A stretch of DNA of 64,000 nucleotides from Gemmatimonadota bacterium (GTDB lineage Bacteria; Gemmatimonadota; Gemmatimonadetes; Longimicrobiales; Gaopeijiaceae): assembly GCA_040882465.1 (NCBI GenBank), contig JBBEBG010000018.1:56611-120610 (forward strand), written 5' to 3'. The notes under the pieces are model-generated. The model did no database searches. It was not told the DNA's origin and saw only the letters and a list, made by a program, of their open reading frames with translations. The first letter of the stretch is position 1; every line of letters begins with the position of its first letter. The position numbers were made by a program, and so were the translations under genes. This document shows positions 1-8,322 of the stretch, in pieces.

Positions 1-657
1 GAGGAGGAAGGAGCCCCATGCGGCCGGGTCCGTCATCGCCTTCCAGCGCTCCCACCCGTTTTCCCCGAGGAGGGCATGGACGTTGAGGGACGAGGTCCAC
101 GCGACTCCGGCCAGAATGGCCCGCCTCCGCCCTTCCGCCGTAACCCCCCCGCTGGACGCGATTTCCTCCCATTCGCGAGCGTCGAGTGCGGGCTCGATCC
201 CCCGGCGACCCGTTTGCGGCGGCGGGCGATATACTTCCCCGACCGTGAGGCGGCGGGTCCCCTTCGGTCGCGGGAGGAGGACCGCGCGCAGGCGCCGGCT
301 TCCCGCGTCCACGACCAGGGCGTTCCAGCGATTTCCGACCATCTCGAAGACGAGCTCCAACCGTCCGCTCTTCCGAGCGATTTCCACCGCGATGGCGCTG
401 TCGTCTGGGAATGACCGCACCGCCGCGACTCTTCCGGCGAGCGCACGTGCCTCCGGGAGAAGGTCCGAGGGAGGGAGGAGGGAGACCCAGCCGCACGAAG
501 GATGGAGCTCCACCGCAAGGGTATGATCGGAGAGGTGAAGGAGGACGAGCCGCGCGTCGGGGTCGAGGAGGACCGCGCGCACGCGGGCACCCACCAGCGC
601 ATCCGAAAGGGCGCGTGCGGTCGCGGCGGCGAGGAGGGGGTCCCAGCGGACAGGCAT
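1..657 (-). CDS. NFACT-N domain protein (RqcH/FbpA-like), 5' part only
   Basis: The minus strand is open from an ATG at 657 to the left edge of the window (219 codons, no stop), so only the N-terminal part is present. The translation begins MPVRWDPLLAAATARALSDA and shows the pattern of the NFACT N-terminal domain: a helical start, alternating hydrophobic strands, then a segment around residues 125-150 with LLPRPKGTRRL followed by GEVYRPPPQ, which matches the family's proline-rich loop before the H2TH region. Known members (RqcH, Rqc2, FbpA) bind stalled 50S-peptidyl-tRNA complexes and add C-terminal alanine tails; that role is inferred here from the family. The gene is divergent from panB, with about 150 bp between them. 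The RqcH catalytic residues and the NFACT-R domain lie outside the window, so the exact subclass is open. Confidence 0.72.
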   Translation of the reverse strand, partial: MPVRWDPLLAAATARALSDALVGARVRAVLLDPDARLVLLHLSDHTLAVELHPSCGWVSLLPPSDLLPEARALAGRVAAVRSFPDDSAIAVEIARKSGRLELVFEMVGNRWNALVVDAGSRRLRAVLLPRPKGTRRLTVGEVYRPPPQTGRRGIEPALDAREWEEIASSGGVTAEGRRRAILAGVAWTSSLNVHALLGENGWERWKAMTDPAAWGSFLL

Positions 658-771
658 GTCGGAAAAAGTAACCCGAGCCTGTCGAGGCACCGAGCGAGAC
701 AATGGGTCGCCAAGTCGGAGAGCGGCAAAGTCAGGGGCTCGCCGCCGGGAACGGCGGCACGAACCAAGGGT

Positions 772-800
772 TTGACACATTTCCGGGGTCTCTCTATCGT
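772..800 (+). promoter_or_regulatory. Candidate sigma-70 promoter for panB-panC
   Basis: A perfect TTGACA (772-777) is followed after 17 nt by TATCGT (795-800), which keeps the first two and last bases of the -10 consensus. It lies in the divergent gap before panB. A transcript starting near 807 would leave only about 5 nt before the TTG at 812, which favours the GTG at 854 as the panB start. Confidence 0.5.
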
Positions 801-853
801 CGGGCGACAAATTGCCCTTCCTTCCGCCGGAGTCGCATGGCTCCGCCACCAAC

Positions 854-1690
854 GTGTCCACCCAGCCCCCATCTCCCTCCACGAAGTCGACGGTCCGGGA
901 GTTCCTGGCGCTCAAATCGCGGGGGACTCCGATCACCGTCCTGACCTGCTACGACGTCCTCTTCGCGAGGATTCTCGAAGAGGCCGGAGTGGACATGATT
1001 CTGGTCGGGGATTCTCTCGGACAGGTCGTCCTTGGATACGATTCCACCCTCCCGGTCACCCTCGAGGAGATGATTCATCACGCGGGAGCGGTACGCCGGG
1101 GGGCGCCACACACCTTCATCGTGATGGACCTCCCTTTCCTGACTTATCAGGCCTCGGACGAGGATGCGGTGCGAAGCGGGGGGCGGGCCCTGAAAGAGGC
1201 CGAGGTGGAGGCAGTGAAGCTCGAGGGGGGGCACGCTTCAGCCTGCGACCGCGTGCGGGCGCTCGTCCGGGCGGGGATTCCCGTGATGGGCCACCTGGGT
1301 TTCGTCCCGCAGTCGGTTCATGCCCTCGGCGGCTACAGGGTCCAGGGACGTGGACCGGAGGCGGCGGACCGGCTCCTCGAAGAGGCCAAGGCTCTGGAGG
1401 AGGCCGGGTGTTTTTCGATCGTCCTCGAGCTCGTGCCCGGAGAGGTCGCCGCGAAGATTTCCCGGATTCTCACGATTCCGACCATTGGAATCGGGGCCGG
1501 CGCGGCATGCGATGGGCAGGTCCTCGTCCTTCCCGACGCCCTCGGCTTGAATCCGGGGTTCACTCCCCGCTTCCTGAAGCGGTTCGCGGAGCTCGGGGCG
1601 GCGGCGGAGGAGGGGGTGAGGGCATATCTCGAGGAGGTGCGCGCTCGCCGCTATCCGGGGCCCGAACACACCTTCGGGACGGAGGGATGA
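854..1690 (+). CDS. panB: 3-methyl-2-oxobutanoate hydroxymethyltransferase PanB
   Basis: PanB transfers a hydroxymethyl group from 5,10-methylene-THF to alpha-ketoisovalerate to make ketopantoate, the first committed step of pantothenate synthesis. The protein shows the family signatures: LTCYDVLFARILEEAGVD near the N-terminus, VGDSLGQVVLGYDST (metal/substrate loop), VKLEGG, GIPVMGHLGFVPQS, and GIGAGAACDGQVLVLPDALG near the C-terminus. Its length of about 278 residues is normal. Translation could instead begin at a TTG at 812 in the same frame; GTG 854 is preferred because the upstream promoter would leave TTG 812 almost leaderless. Neither start has a strong Shine-Dalgarno sequence. The stop overlaps the panC start by 4 bp (ATGA), so the two are co-translated. 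Confidence 0.93.
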   Translation: MSTQPPSPSTKSTVREFLALKSRGTPITVLTCYDVLFARILEEAGVDMILVGDSLGQVVLGYDSTLPVTLEEMIHHAGAVRRGAPHTFIVMDLPFLTYQASDEDAVRSGGRALKEAEVEAVKLEGGHASACDRVRALVRAGIPVMGHLGFVPQSVHALGGYRVQGRGPEAADRLLEEAKALEEAGCFSIVLELVPGEVAAKISRILTIPTIGIGAGAACDGQVLVLPDALGLNPGFTPRFLKRFAELGAAAEEGVRAYLEEVRARRYPGPEHTFGTEG

Positions 1691-2607
1691 TCCCCGGTGA
1701 GGGCCGGCCCGCAGTGGCGCGCACCCGAGAGGAACTCGACAAGCTCCTCGCCGAGGTGCGTGCGAGCGGAAAGAGCGTAGCCCTCGTCCCGACGATGGGG
1801 TCGCTCCACTCGGGTCACCTGACGCTTTTCGACCGCGCAGCGGTTCTCGGAGACGTCGTCGCGGCCTCCATCTTCGTGAATCCGCTTCAGTTCGGACTGG
1901 ACGAGGATTACGCGCGTTACCCAAGAGACCTCGGCCGCGACGCGGATCTCGCCGGCTCCAGGGGCGTTTCGCTGGTTTTCGCCCCCGATGAATCGGTGAT
2001 GTACCCGGACGGGGCGGCTCTCGTCCGCGTATCTCCTGGTCCCCTGGGCGAACGGCTCTGCGGCCCTTACCGCCCCGGCCACTTCGAAGGGGTGTTGACG
2101 GTTGTCGCGAAGCTGTTCGGGATCGTGCGTCCCGACTTCGCGGTCTTCGGCCGAAAAGACCTTCAGCAGGCGGTCCTCATCGGCCGCATGGTCAAGGACC
2201 TCGAGCTCGGGGTGCGGATCGAGATCGCGCCCCTCGTGCGCGACGAAGACGGGCTCGCGCTGAGCTCGCGGAATGCGTACCTGTCTGACCAGGAACGCGC
2301 GCAGGCCCTCGGGTTGTCGCAGGCCCTCGCGGCGGCCGACGGACTCTTTCGCTCGGGCGAGATCAGCGCAGGGAACCTGATCGGGCGATTCGCCGAAGTC
2401 GCCGCCGGGCATCCCGGGCTCACGCTCCAATACGCGGAGCTCGTTGACCCCGAGACCCTCGAAGCCGCACAAAGCGTCACGGTTGGAACGGTCCTCGCTG
2501 TTGCGGCCTTCGTGGGACGGACCCGTCTCATTGACAATCTCGTGCTCGGCGCGAAAGTCCTGGATCCGCGGATCCCCCTAGCGAAGCCCGTGGAGGCAAA
2601 ACGATGA
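1687..2607 (+). CDS. panC: Pantothenate synthetase PanC
   Basis: PanC condenses pantoate and beta-alanine using ATP. The sequence has the HIGH-type nucleotidyl-transferase motif (LVPTMGSLHSGHLTLFDRA, HxGH at the centre), SIFVNPLQFG, the CGPYRPGHFEGVLTVVAKLF segment, VFGRKDLQQ and the KMSKS-like LSSRNAYLS loop. Its length is 306 residues. The start is the ATG at 1687 that overlaps the panB stop; the reading frame is open for more than 1 kb upstream, but that extension is a GC-rich shadow of panB and has no PanC similarity. Together with panB this is the conserved pantothenate pair; panD (beta-alanine source) is not in the window. Confidence 0.95.
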   Translation: MIPGEGRPAVARTREELDKLLAEVRASGKSVALVPTMGSLHSGHLTLFDRAAVLGDVVAASIFVNPLQFGLDEDYARYPRDLGRDADLAGSRGVSLVFAPDESVMYPDGAALVRVSPGPLGERLCGPYRPGHFEGVLTVVAKLFGIVRPDFAVFGRKDLQQAVLIGRMVKDLELGVRIEIAPLVRDEDGLALSSRNAYLSDQERAQALGLSQALAAADGLFRSGEISAGNLIGRFAEVAAGHPGLTLQYAELVDPETLEAAQSVTVGTVLAVAAFVGRTRLIDNLVLGAKVLDPRIPLAKPVEAKR

Positions 2608-2661
2608 GAGAGACTCCAGGCCGCCGGAGCGCGGGCGACGCATGCGAGGGCGCGGCGCTCC

Positions 2662-3117
2662 ATGGGTAGGACGAGAAGGCGGGAGCCCATCTGGCCGCTC
2701 GGCCTCATGCTTGCAGTCGTCGCCGCCGGACTCGGAATCGGAGGGCTTTTCCCCGGCGTGCTCGGCCGAGGGGACGGGAGCGGCCTTGTCGAGAACCTCG
2801 CCGAAGATGGCGCGGTTCCAGCCCCGGGCGCCCGAGTTCGCGTGGAGGTGTTGAACGGGGGCGGGGTGCAGGGGATGGCGGGGCGCGCCACGGAGCTCCT
2901 CCGCGACGACGGGTTCGACGTCGTCTATTTCGGGAACGCGCAGAGCGTTGCGCGGGGCGGATCGGTCGTCCTGGCGAGAACCTCGAATCGGGATGCCGCC
3001 GCCGAGGTGGCGGCCGCGCTCGGGATCGGGGTGGTCAGGCTCGAGCCGGATTCCACGCTGCTCGTGGATGTGACCGTCCTCCTTGGGTCCGAGTGGGCCC
3101 CCGCCGAGGAGAGGTAA
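2662..3117 (+). CDS. LytR_C-domain membrane-anchored protein
   Basis: This 151-residue protein has one N-terminal membrane segment (about residues 11-32) and then a compact C-terminal domain with VRVEVLNGGGVQGMAGRATELLRD, followed by GFDVVYFGNA and VVLARTSNRDAAAEVAAALG. That is the pattern of the LytR_C domain (PF13399), in which a VxVLNG start is diagnostic. The domain usually follows a LytR-CpsA-Psr catalytic domain or stands alone; no catalytic domain is present here, so this is a stand-alone LytR_C protein with a probable envelope role. It lies between panC and lepB on the same strand, with only 3 bp before the lepB ATG. No biochemical function is established for the stand-alone form. Confidence 0.72.
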   Translation: MGRTRRREPIWPLGLMLAVVAAGLGIGGLFPGVLGRGDGSGLVENLAEDGAVPAPGARVRVEVLNGGGVQGMAGRATELLRDDGFDVVYFGNAQSVARGGSVVLARTSNRDAAAEVAAALGIGVVRLEPDSTLLVDVTVLLGSEWAPAEER

Positions 3118-3120
3118 GTG

Positions 3121-3912
3121 ATGGATAGGCGCGAACGCATGCGGAGGAGGAGGGACCAACGGCCGCAAGCGGGGGGGCGCGCCTCGGAGCTGGCCGGGCC
3201 GTCCGGGGAAGGGCCCCGGGGCGGAAGAGCTCGAGGCGGAGAGCTCTGGGAGTGGACGAAGACCATCCTCCTCACGCTCGGCCTCCTGGTCGTCATCCGC
3301 ACCTTTCTCGTCCAAACCTTCGTGATCACTTCGGGTTCGATGGAGGACACCCTCCTCGTCGGCGACTTCCTGATGGTGAACCGCGTCGCGCTCGGAACCC
3401 GGATTCCCGGGACCCTCACCCTGACCCCTGGATATTCTGAGCCGGAGCGGGGCGATGTGCTCGTCTTCGATCCCGCGCACGAAGAGGGGATGAAGCTGGT
3501 GAAGCGCCTCGTAGGGATGCCGGGGGACACGCTCGAGATGCGCCAGAAGCGGCTCTACCTGAACGGGGCCATACAGGAAGAGCCCTATGTGAAATGGAGC
3601 GACCCAACTGGCGACGACCAGGATCCGCGCATGCTCTGGCAACGCGACCACCTGGCCCCCGGGGTGGATCCGGCGGCATACCGGCCTACGCGCGACACTT
3701 GGGGTCCGCTGGTGGTCCCGATGGGGCACTATTTCATGCTCGGGGACAACCGGGATTTCTCGCTGGATTCCCGATATTGGGGCGTGATCGAACGCTGGCG
3801 CCTCGAAGGACGGGCGATGTTCTTCTACTTCTCCTACAACCGCGATTCGACCGAAGCCTTTCCCTTTTTCCGCGAGATCCGTTGGGACCGGATCGGGAAC
3901 AGGATCGAATAG
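3121..3912 (+). CDS. lepB: Signal peptidase I
   Basis: Leader peptidase that removes signal peptides at the outer face of the inner membrane. An Arg-rich cytoplasmic tail of about 42 residues precedes one membrane segment (about 46-68). The Ser-Lys dyad is visible: the catalytic Ser is about residue 73 in ITSGSMEDTL and the general-base Lys is about residue 128 in KLVKRLVGMPGD. The C-terminal box GDNRDFSLDSRYWG is present. Length is 263 residues. GTG 3118 and ATG 3121 are adjacent; ATG 3121 is better spaced from GGAGAGG upstream. The TAG stop is part of an 8-bp sequence duplicated on the far side of the inverted-repeat element that follows. Confidence 0.95.
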   Translation: MDRRERMRRRRDQRPQAGGRASELAGPSGEGPRGGRARGGELWEWTKTILLTLGLLVVIRTFLVQTFVITSGSMEDTLLVGDFLMVNRVALGTRIPGTLTLTPGYSEPERGDVLVFDPAHEEGMKLVKRLVGMPGDTLEMRQKRLYLNGAIQEEPYVKWSDPTGDDQDPRMLWQRDHLAPGVDPAAYRPTRDTWGPLVVPMGHYFMLGDNRDFSLDSRYWGVIERWRLEGRAMFFYFSYNRDSTEAFPFFREIRWDRIGNRIE

Positions 3913-4037
3913 GGTCGCGGGGAGGGAGGCGGAGGGGAGCATGCGTCTCCCTACCGTACTTTTTCGCCCCGCGCGTTCCGGGGTTCGGCCCCCGGACGGT
4001 CGGCGCATGCTCCCCTCCGCCTCCCTCCCCGCGACCC
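3912..4037. mobile_element. MITE-like element: perfect 34-bp inverted repeats, 58-bp centre
   Basis: The arm at 3912-3945 (GGGTCGCGGGGAGG... ending in GCATGCG) is the exact reverse complement of 4004-4037, with 34 of 34 positions matching. The 58-bp centre contains its own short hairpin (TCCGGGG/CCCCGGA around 3978-3996) and no gene. The octamer TCGAATAG occurs immediately left (3905-3912, overlapping the lepB stop) and again at 4041-4048, as a target-site duplication would. It sits between convergent lepB and rlmN, so it may also end transcription from both sides, but the arms are far longer than an ordinary terminator needs. No transposase is encoded. The mobile reading is an inference from the repeat and the flanking duplication. 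Confidence 0.6.
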
Positions 4038-4101
4038 CCGTCGAATAGTGAATAACTGCGGGGGCTTGGGGGAACCGGAGCATGTCGGAAATTGAGTAGA
4101 C

Positions 4102-5286
4102 CTACCCTGTCGTAAGTCTCCGGAAGGGCGCGGCTAACCGGAATGGGAGAGCAATCCCACGGTCCAATGCCCTCGCACCCACACGCCCGCCCATATGCAC
4201 CAGAGACTTCGCCCGTAGCTGCCCGCAAGCCGCGCCGATGTCTCGCCCGCGAGGCTCCCGGACCGCGACCGACACTCCTGCCCGCTCCAACGTCCTGCGG
4301 AAATGCTCGACCCGATCGGGAGTGGACGGTTTCCAGTCCTGATCGGGAATCGGGTTGTAGGGGATGAGGTTCACGAAGGCTCGAACCTCCCGCGCGAGAC
4401 GCGCGAGCTCCGGGGCCAGCTCGTCCGCGTCGTTGATCCCCCCGATCATCGTGTATTCGAAAGTGACCCGGCGCCCCTTTCCCTCGGTGAAGCGCCGGAC
4501 CGCCTCGATCACCTCGGGGAGCGGGTAACGACGCTCGAGGGGGATCAGTTCACCGCGGAGCTCGTGCACCGGGGCGTGAAGCGAGAGCGCGAGCCCGAAC
4601 TGTTCCGGGCGCGCGGCGAGTTCGAGGATCCCGGGGACCACGCCGACCGTCGAGACCGTGATTCGGCGCGCGCCCATGCCAAAGCCCTGATTCAGGATGG
4701 TCAGAGATGCGTTGACGGCGCTCCTGTTGGCGAGGGGCTCGCCCATCCCCATGTACACCACGTTGGTGAGCGACCCATAACCCTCTTCGTGGGCCCACCG
4801 CCGTGACGCCCGGTACTGCCCCGCGATTTCTCCGGCGGAGAGCTGGCGCGAAAACCCGCCCCAACCCGTCGAGCAAAAGGTGCACCCCATCGCGCACCCG
4901 GCCTGGGAAGAGATGCAGAGTGTGAGCCGATCCTCCGTTGGAATGAGGACGGATTCGACCAGGTCCCCGTCGTCCAGCCGCCAGAGATGCTTCGCCGTCC
5001 CGTCCGCGGACCGTGACATGGTGGCGAGGTGCGGCTCACCCAGGGTGAAGGCGGCCGCCAGGGCCCCGCGCTCCGCGGCGGGGAGATTGGTCATTTCCTC
5101 GATGGTGGCAACATCGGACTCGTACACCCATTTTCGTACCTGTTCGGTCCGGAAGGCGGGTTGGCCTCGGGCCGCGAAGTGAGCCCCGACCGCAGAGGCG
5201 AGCTCCGCCGGGGTCAGGTCGAGAAGAGTCACGGGCCCGCTTGCCGGGGACGGCGGCTTCCCCGAGCCCCGATCCGATTCCGTCAT
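4102..5286 (-). CDS. rlmN: 23S rRNA (adenine(2503)-C(2))-methyltransferase RlmN
   Basis: Radical-SAM methyltransferase that methylates C2 of A2503 in 23S rRNA and usually A37 of some tRNAs. The cluster motif CAMGCTFC gives Cys at about residues 131, 135 and 138. The two mechanistic cysteines are also visible: one in LCISSQAGC at about 124 and the methyl-carrying one in AACGQL at about 354. GMGEPLAN and the SLHAPVHELR segment are family signatures. Length is 394 residues. The start ATG is preceded by GAGGGG at good spacing. The last 40 residues extend beyond the usual end and are not conserved. It is transcribed toward lepB. Confidence 0.95.
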   Translation of the reverse strand: MTESDRGSGKPPSPASGPVTLLDLTPAELASAVGAHFAARGQPAFRTEQVRKWVYESDVATIEEMTNLPAAERGALAAAFTLGEPHLATMSRSADGTAKHLWRLDDGDLVESVLIPTEDRLTLCISSQAGCAMGCTFCSTGWGGFSRQLSAGEIAGQYRASRRWAHEEGYGSLTNVVYMGMGEPLANRSAVNASLTILNQGFGMGARRITVSTVGVVPGILELAARPEQFGLALSLHAPVHELRGELIPLERRYPLPEVIEAVRRFTEGKGRRVTFEYTMIGGINDADELAPELARLAREVRAFVNLIPYNPIPDQDWKPSTPDRVEHFRRTLERAGVSVAVREPRGRDIGAACGQLRAKSLVHMGGRVGARALDRGIALPFRLAAPFRRLTTG

Positions 5287-5528
5287 AGGTCCCCTCGTTG
5301 CTTGAGTACCGCAGAGTGCGCCATTAAGTTAGCGATCGCCTCACTCCCGATGAATCGGGCGTCGGACGGCTCCGGAGGGCCGTAGGTTCGGCGACGCGGG
5401 AGGCGCTTCCCGGGGTCCCCTTTCTCATTGCGAGAGCTTCGAGAAGCGACGGTTCCGCACTTCCGATCGATCCCGACCCCCTCGCCGGTTCCCCGAACCC
5501 GCCGTCTCACGTCAGCCGCAGGAGCCGA

Positions 5529-7328
5529 ATGAAGGGCACGAGCGCGGGGATCTCCGACTTCTCCACCGGGCTGCGCACGCGGCTCGCCGGTTCGCTCGAC
5601 GCGGGTGCCGCGGGACGCCGGGAGACACTGGTCGGGTGGGTCCATCGCCGGCGTGACCTCGGAGGGCTCCTCTTCGTGGACCTCAGGGACCGGGGAGGTG
5701 TGGTCCAACTTTCTTTCGGACCTGAGTGGACCGAGGCCGAAAGCCTGCGTCGGGCGGGAAAGCTCGGGAGCGAGGACGTCATCCGTGTGGAAGGGGAGGT
5801 CGCTCCGCGTCCGCCGGAAGCCCGCAACGTAGAGCTGGCCAGCGGCGAGATCGAGGTGAAGGTCCATCGGTTGGAGCTTCTCAATCCCGCCGAAACGCCC
5901 GCAATCCCGGTCTACCGAGCCCCCGACGAGGAGCTCCCGGCCGAGGAGTTGCGGCTGAGGCACCGCCACCTCGACCTGCGCCGCGCCGAGCTCCAGGAGC
6001 ACCTCCGACTCCGGCACCGCCTCCTCCTCACGACGCGGAACTACTTCGACCGAATGGGTTTCGTCGAGGTCGAGACTCCGATCCTCACAAAAACGACGCC
6101 GGAAGGCGCCCGCGACTACCTCGTCCCCAGCCGCGTGCACCCCGGCGAGTTTTACGCCCTGCCGCAGAGTCCCCAGATCTACAAGCAGGTCCTGATGACG
6201 GCCGGCTTCGACCGGTACCTGCAGATCGCGCGTTGCTTTCGTGACGAGGACCTCCGAGCGGACCGCCAGCCCGAATTCACTCAGATCGACGTCGAGGCCT
6301 CCTTCATTACGCCTGAGGACATCGTCCGTTGGATCGAGGGGCTCATGCGCGAGCTCGCGGAGGTGGCGGGGGTCGAAGGAGAGCCCCCCTTCCCACGGCT
6401 CACGCACGCGGAGGCCCTCGAACGCTTCGGTTCCGACCGTCCGGACCTTCGTTGGACTCTCGAGGTCTCCGACTGGACCTCGGCGCTCCGGGGGGTGGAG
6501 TCCGATCTCCTGCGCAAGATCGTCGCGGAGGGCGGGCGGATTCGCGGCCTTCGGATTCCGGGGGGCGCGCGGCTTCCGAGAAAAGGGGTCGAGGCGCTCG
6601 AGGGGGTGGCGAGGTCAGCGGGCGCTCCGGGCCTTCTCTGGGCGAAGCACGGCGCGGACGACACCAGCGGCCCGCTTTCCCGTTGGCTCGGCGATGCGGA
6701 GTGGAGTGCGCTCGGAGCGGCCGCAGAGGACCTCTTTCTGGTGGCGGCCGGGCCGGACCGTGTGACATCGCCCGCCCTCTCCGCGGTGCGAGGCGCGGCC
6801 ATCCGGGCGCTCGAGATTCCACCGGAGCGCGCCCACGCCTGGCTCTGGGTGCTCGACTTTCCCCTCTTCGAGGAAGTGGACGGTGTCCTGTACGCAGGCC
6901 ACCACCCCTTCGTTCTCCCCCACCCGGACGACATGGAGCTCCTCGACTCCGCTCCGGGGTCGGCGCGGGGGCTCGCCTACGACCTCGTATACAACGGCTC
7001 GGAGCTGGGGTCCGGAAGCATCCGTATTCACGAGCCCGGGCTCCAGCGCCGCATTCTCCGAATCCTCGGGCTGGAGGATGCGGCGATCGGCCGCAAGTTC
7101 GGGTTCCTCCTGGAGGCGCTCGGCTCGGGCGCGCCTCCCCACGGAGGGATCGCGCTCGGCGTGGATCGCATCGTGAAGGACTTCACCGGGGCGGGAAGCC
7201 TCCGTGACGTCATCGCCTTCCCGAAGACGACGGCCGCCCGGGCCCTGTTCGAGGGTGCACCGACGCCGGTCACTCGCGAGGAGCTCGACTCGCTCCGGCT
7301 CACGGTGCGCGCCGAGCGGACCGGGTAG
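5529..7328 (+). CDS. aspS: Aspartyl-tRNA synthetase
   Basis: Class II synthetase charging tRNA-Asp (possibly also tRNA-Asn, which cannot be decided from sequence alone). Domain order: OB-fold anticodon-binding domain (about 1-125, VGWVHRRRDLGGLLFVDLRD), class II core with motif 1 (FVEVETPILTKTTPEGARDY) and motif 2 (FRDEDLRADRQPEFTQID), the bacterial GAD insertion (about 290-420), and motif 3 (GIALGVDRIV) near residue 542. Length of 599 residues is the bacterial norm. The ATG is preceded by GGAG at 4 nt. It begins a six-gene same-strand run with gaps of under 10 bp or overlaps, so it probably leads an operon. The 240 bp upstream show no tRNA or T-box element. Confidence 0.96.
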   Translation: MKGTSAGISDFSTGLRTRLAGSLDAGAAGRRETLVGWVHRRRDLGGLLFVDLRDRGGVVQLSFGPEWTEAESLRRAGKLGSEDVIRVEGEVAPRPPEARNVELASGEIEVKVHRLELLNPAETPAIPVYRAPDEELPAEELRLRHRHLDLRRAELQEHLRLRHRLLLTTRNYFDRMGFVEVETPILTKTTPEGARDYLVPSRVHPGEFYALPQSPQIYKQVLMTAGFDRYLQIARCFRDEDLRADRQPEFTQIDVEASFITPEDIVRWIEGLMRELAEVAGVEGEPPFPRLTHAEALERFGSDRPDLRWTLEVSDWTSALRGVESDLLRKIVAEGGRIRGLRIPGGARLPRKGVEALEGVARSAGAPGLLWAKHGADDTSGPLSRWLGDAEWSALGAAAEDLFLVAAGPDRVTSPALSAVRGAAIRALEIPPERAHAWLWVLDFPLFEEVDGVLYAGHHPFVLPHPDDMELLDSAPGSARGLAYDLVYNGSELGSGSIRIHEPGLQRRILRILGLEDAAIGRKFGFLLEALGSGAPPHGGIALGVDRIVKDFTGAGSLRDVIAFPKTTAARALFEGAPTPVTREELDSLRLTVRAERTG

Positions 7329-7336
7329 AGCCGCGC

Positions 7337-8317
7337 ATGGAGCGGATGGAGCGAACGATCGTCGAACATCGGCTGGACGCCGAAGGAGCCGACCACCTCC
7401 TTCTGGCCGGAGTGAATGACGCGAACATGCAGGAGCTCGCCAGGCTCTTCGAGATCCGAGTCGTCCTGCGAGGGGATCAGCTCCTCCTATCCGGCGAAGT
7501 CGATCGGATGGAGCGCGCGGTTCCGGTGATTCAGCACCTGATCGAGCTCGCGCGGCTTCGCGCACCCTTCGACACGGGTGACGTGGCGCGAATCGCGGAA
7601 GAGTTCGACCGGAGCGGTGCGGTCCGCATTCTCTCCGACGACGAACGGATCCGGATCGCCCTTCCGGGAACCCGTCGTGTGATCACCGCGAAGTCGGCGG
7701 GCCAGGAAGGGTACCTGCGCGCGATTCTGGACCACGACATCGTGATCGGGATCGGTCCGGCGGGGACGGGGAAGACCTATCTCGCGGTCGCGGCGGCCGT
7801 GGACGCTCTCTACCGGAAACGCGTCCGCCGCATCGTCCTCGCCCGTCCCGCGGTCGAAGCCGGAGAAAACTTGGGCTTCCTCCCCGGCGACCTCCAGGAG
7901 AAGGTGGACCCTTACCTCAGGCCACTCTACGACGCGCTCGAGGACATGATGCCGAGCGACCGCGTGAATCGGGCGCTGGAGGACCGCACCATCGAGATCG
8001 CTCCTCTCGCCTACATGCGTGGTCGGACTCTCTCGGACGCCTTCGTGATCCTGGATGAGGCACAAAACGCGACCACAGCGCAGATGAAGATGTTCCTCAC
8101 TCGGCTCGGGTTGAACTCGAAGGTGGTCATCACGGGCGACAAGACTCAGATCGACCTTCCCCGATCGGAGGATTCCGGGCTCCTCGAGGTGGAGCGCATT
8201 CTCAAGGGAATCGAGGGGATCTCCTTCATTTACCTGGACGGCGCGGACGTGATTCGGCACCGTCTGGTGAAGGACATCATTCGAGCGTACGCCGAGGCCG
8301 GAGACGAGGAGGAATAA
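7337..8317 (+). CDS. PhoH-like ATPase (YbeZ type)
   Basis: This 326-residue P-loop ATPase of the PhoH family has an N-terminal KH-like region (about 1-80), Walker A GPAGTGKT at about 140-147, a GENLGFLPGDLQEKVDPY segment, and Walker B VILDEAQN with the acidic pair at about 240-241. The family partner is YbeY, encoded two genes downstream in the same run, so a role in rRNA maturation or quality control is the likely function. The intervening gene is pgpH, a common arrangement of phoH-pgpH-ybeY in bacteria. The start is 8 bp after the aspS stop. Confidence 0.9.
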   Translation: MERMERTIVEHRLDAEGADHLLLAGVNDANMQELARLFEIRVVLRGDQLLLSGEVDRMERAVPVIQHLIELARLRAPFDTGDVARIAEEFDRSGAVRILSDDERIRIALPGTRRVITAKSAGQEGYLRAILDHDIVIGIGPAGTGKTYLAVAAAVDALYRKRVRRIVLARPAVEAGENLGFLPGDLQEKVDPYLRPLYDALEDMMPSDRVNRALEDRTIEIAPLAYMRGRTLSDAFVILDEAQNATTAQMKMFLTRLGLNSKVVITGDKTQIDLPRSEDSGLLEVERILKGIEGISFIYLDGADVIRHRLVKDIIRAYAEAGDEEE

Positions 8318-8322
8318 TCGCG

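Noticed and set aside
33..872. 279-codon minus-strand frame across the panB promoter region
   Set aside because: It is a shadow of the NFACT-type gene in another frame, with Ser/Arg/Pro-rich composition; the real frame runs off the left edge.
502..1686. Long in-frame open extension upstream of panC, giving a 701-residue frame
   Set aside because: The extension overlaps panB entirely, has Arg/Gly/Pro-rich shadow composition and no PanC similarity; the ATG at 1687 overlaps the panB stop in the usual way.
5287..5528. Possible T-box or tRNA in the 240 bp upstream of aspS
   Set aside because: No T-box sequence, specifier loop or cloverleaf could be found.
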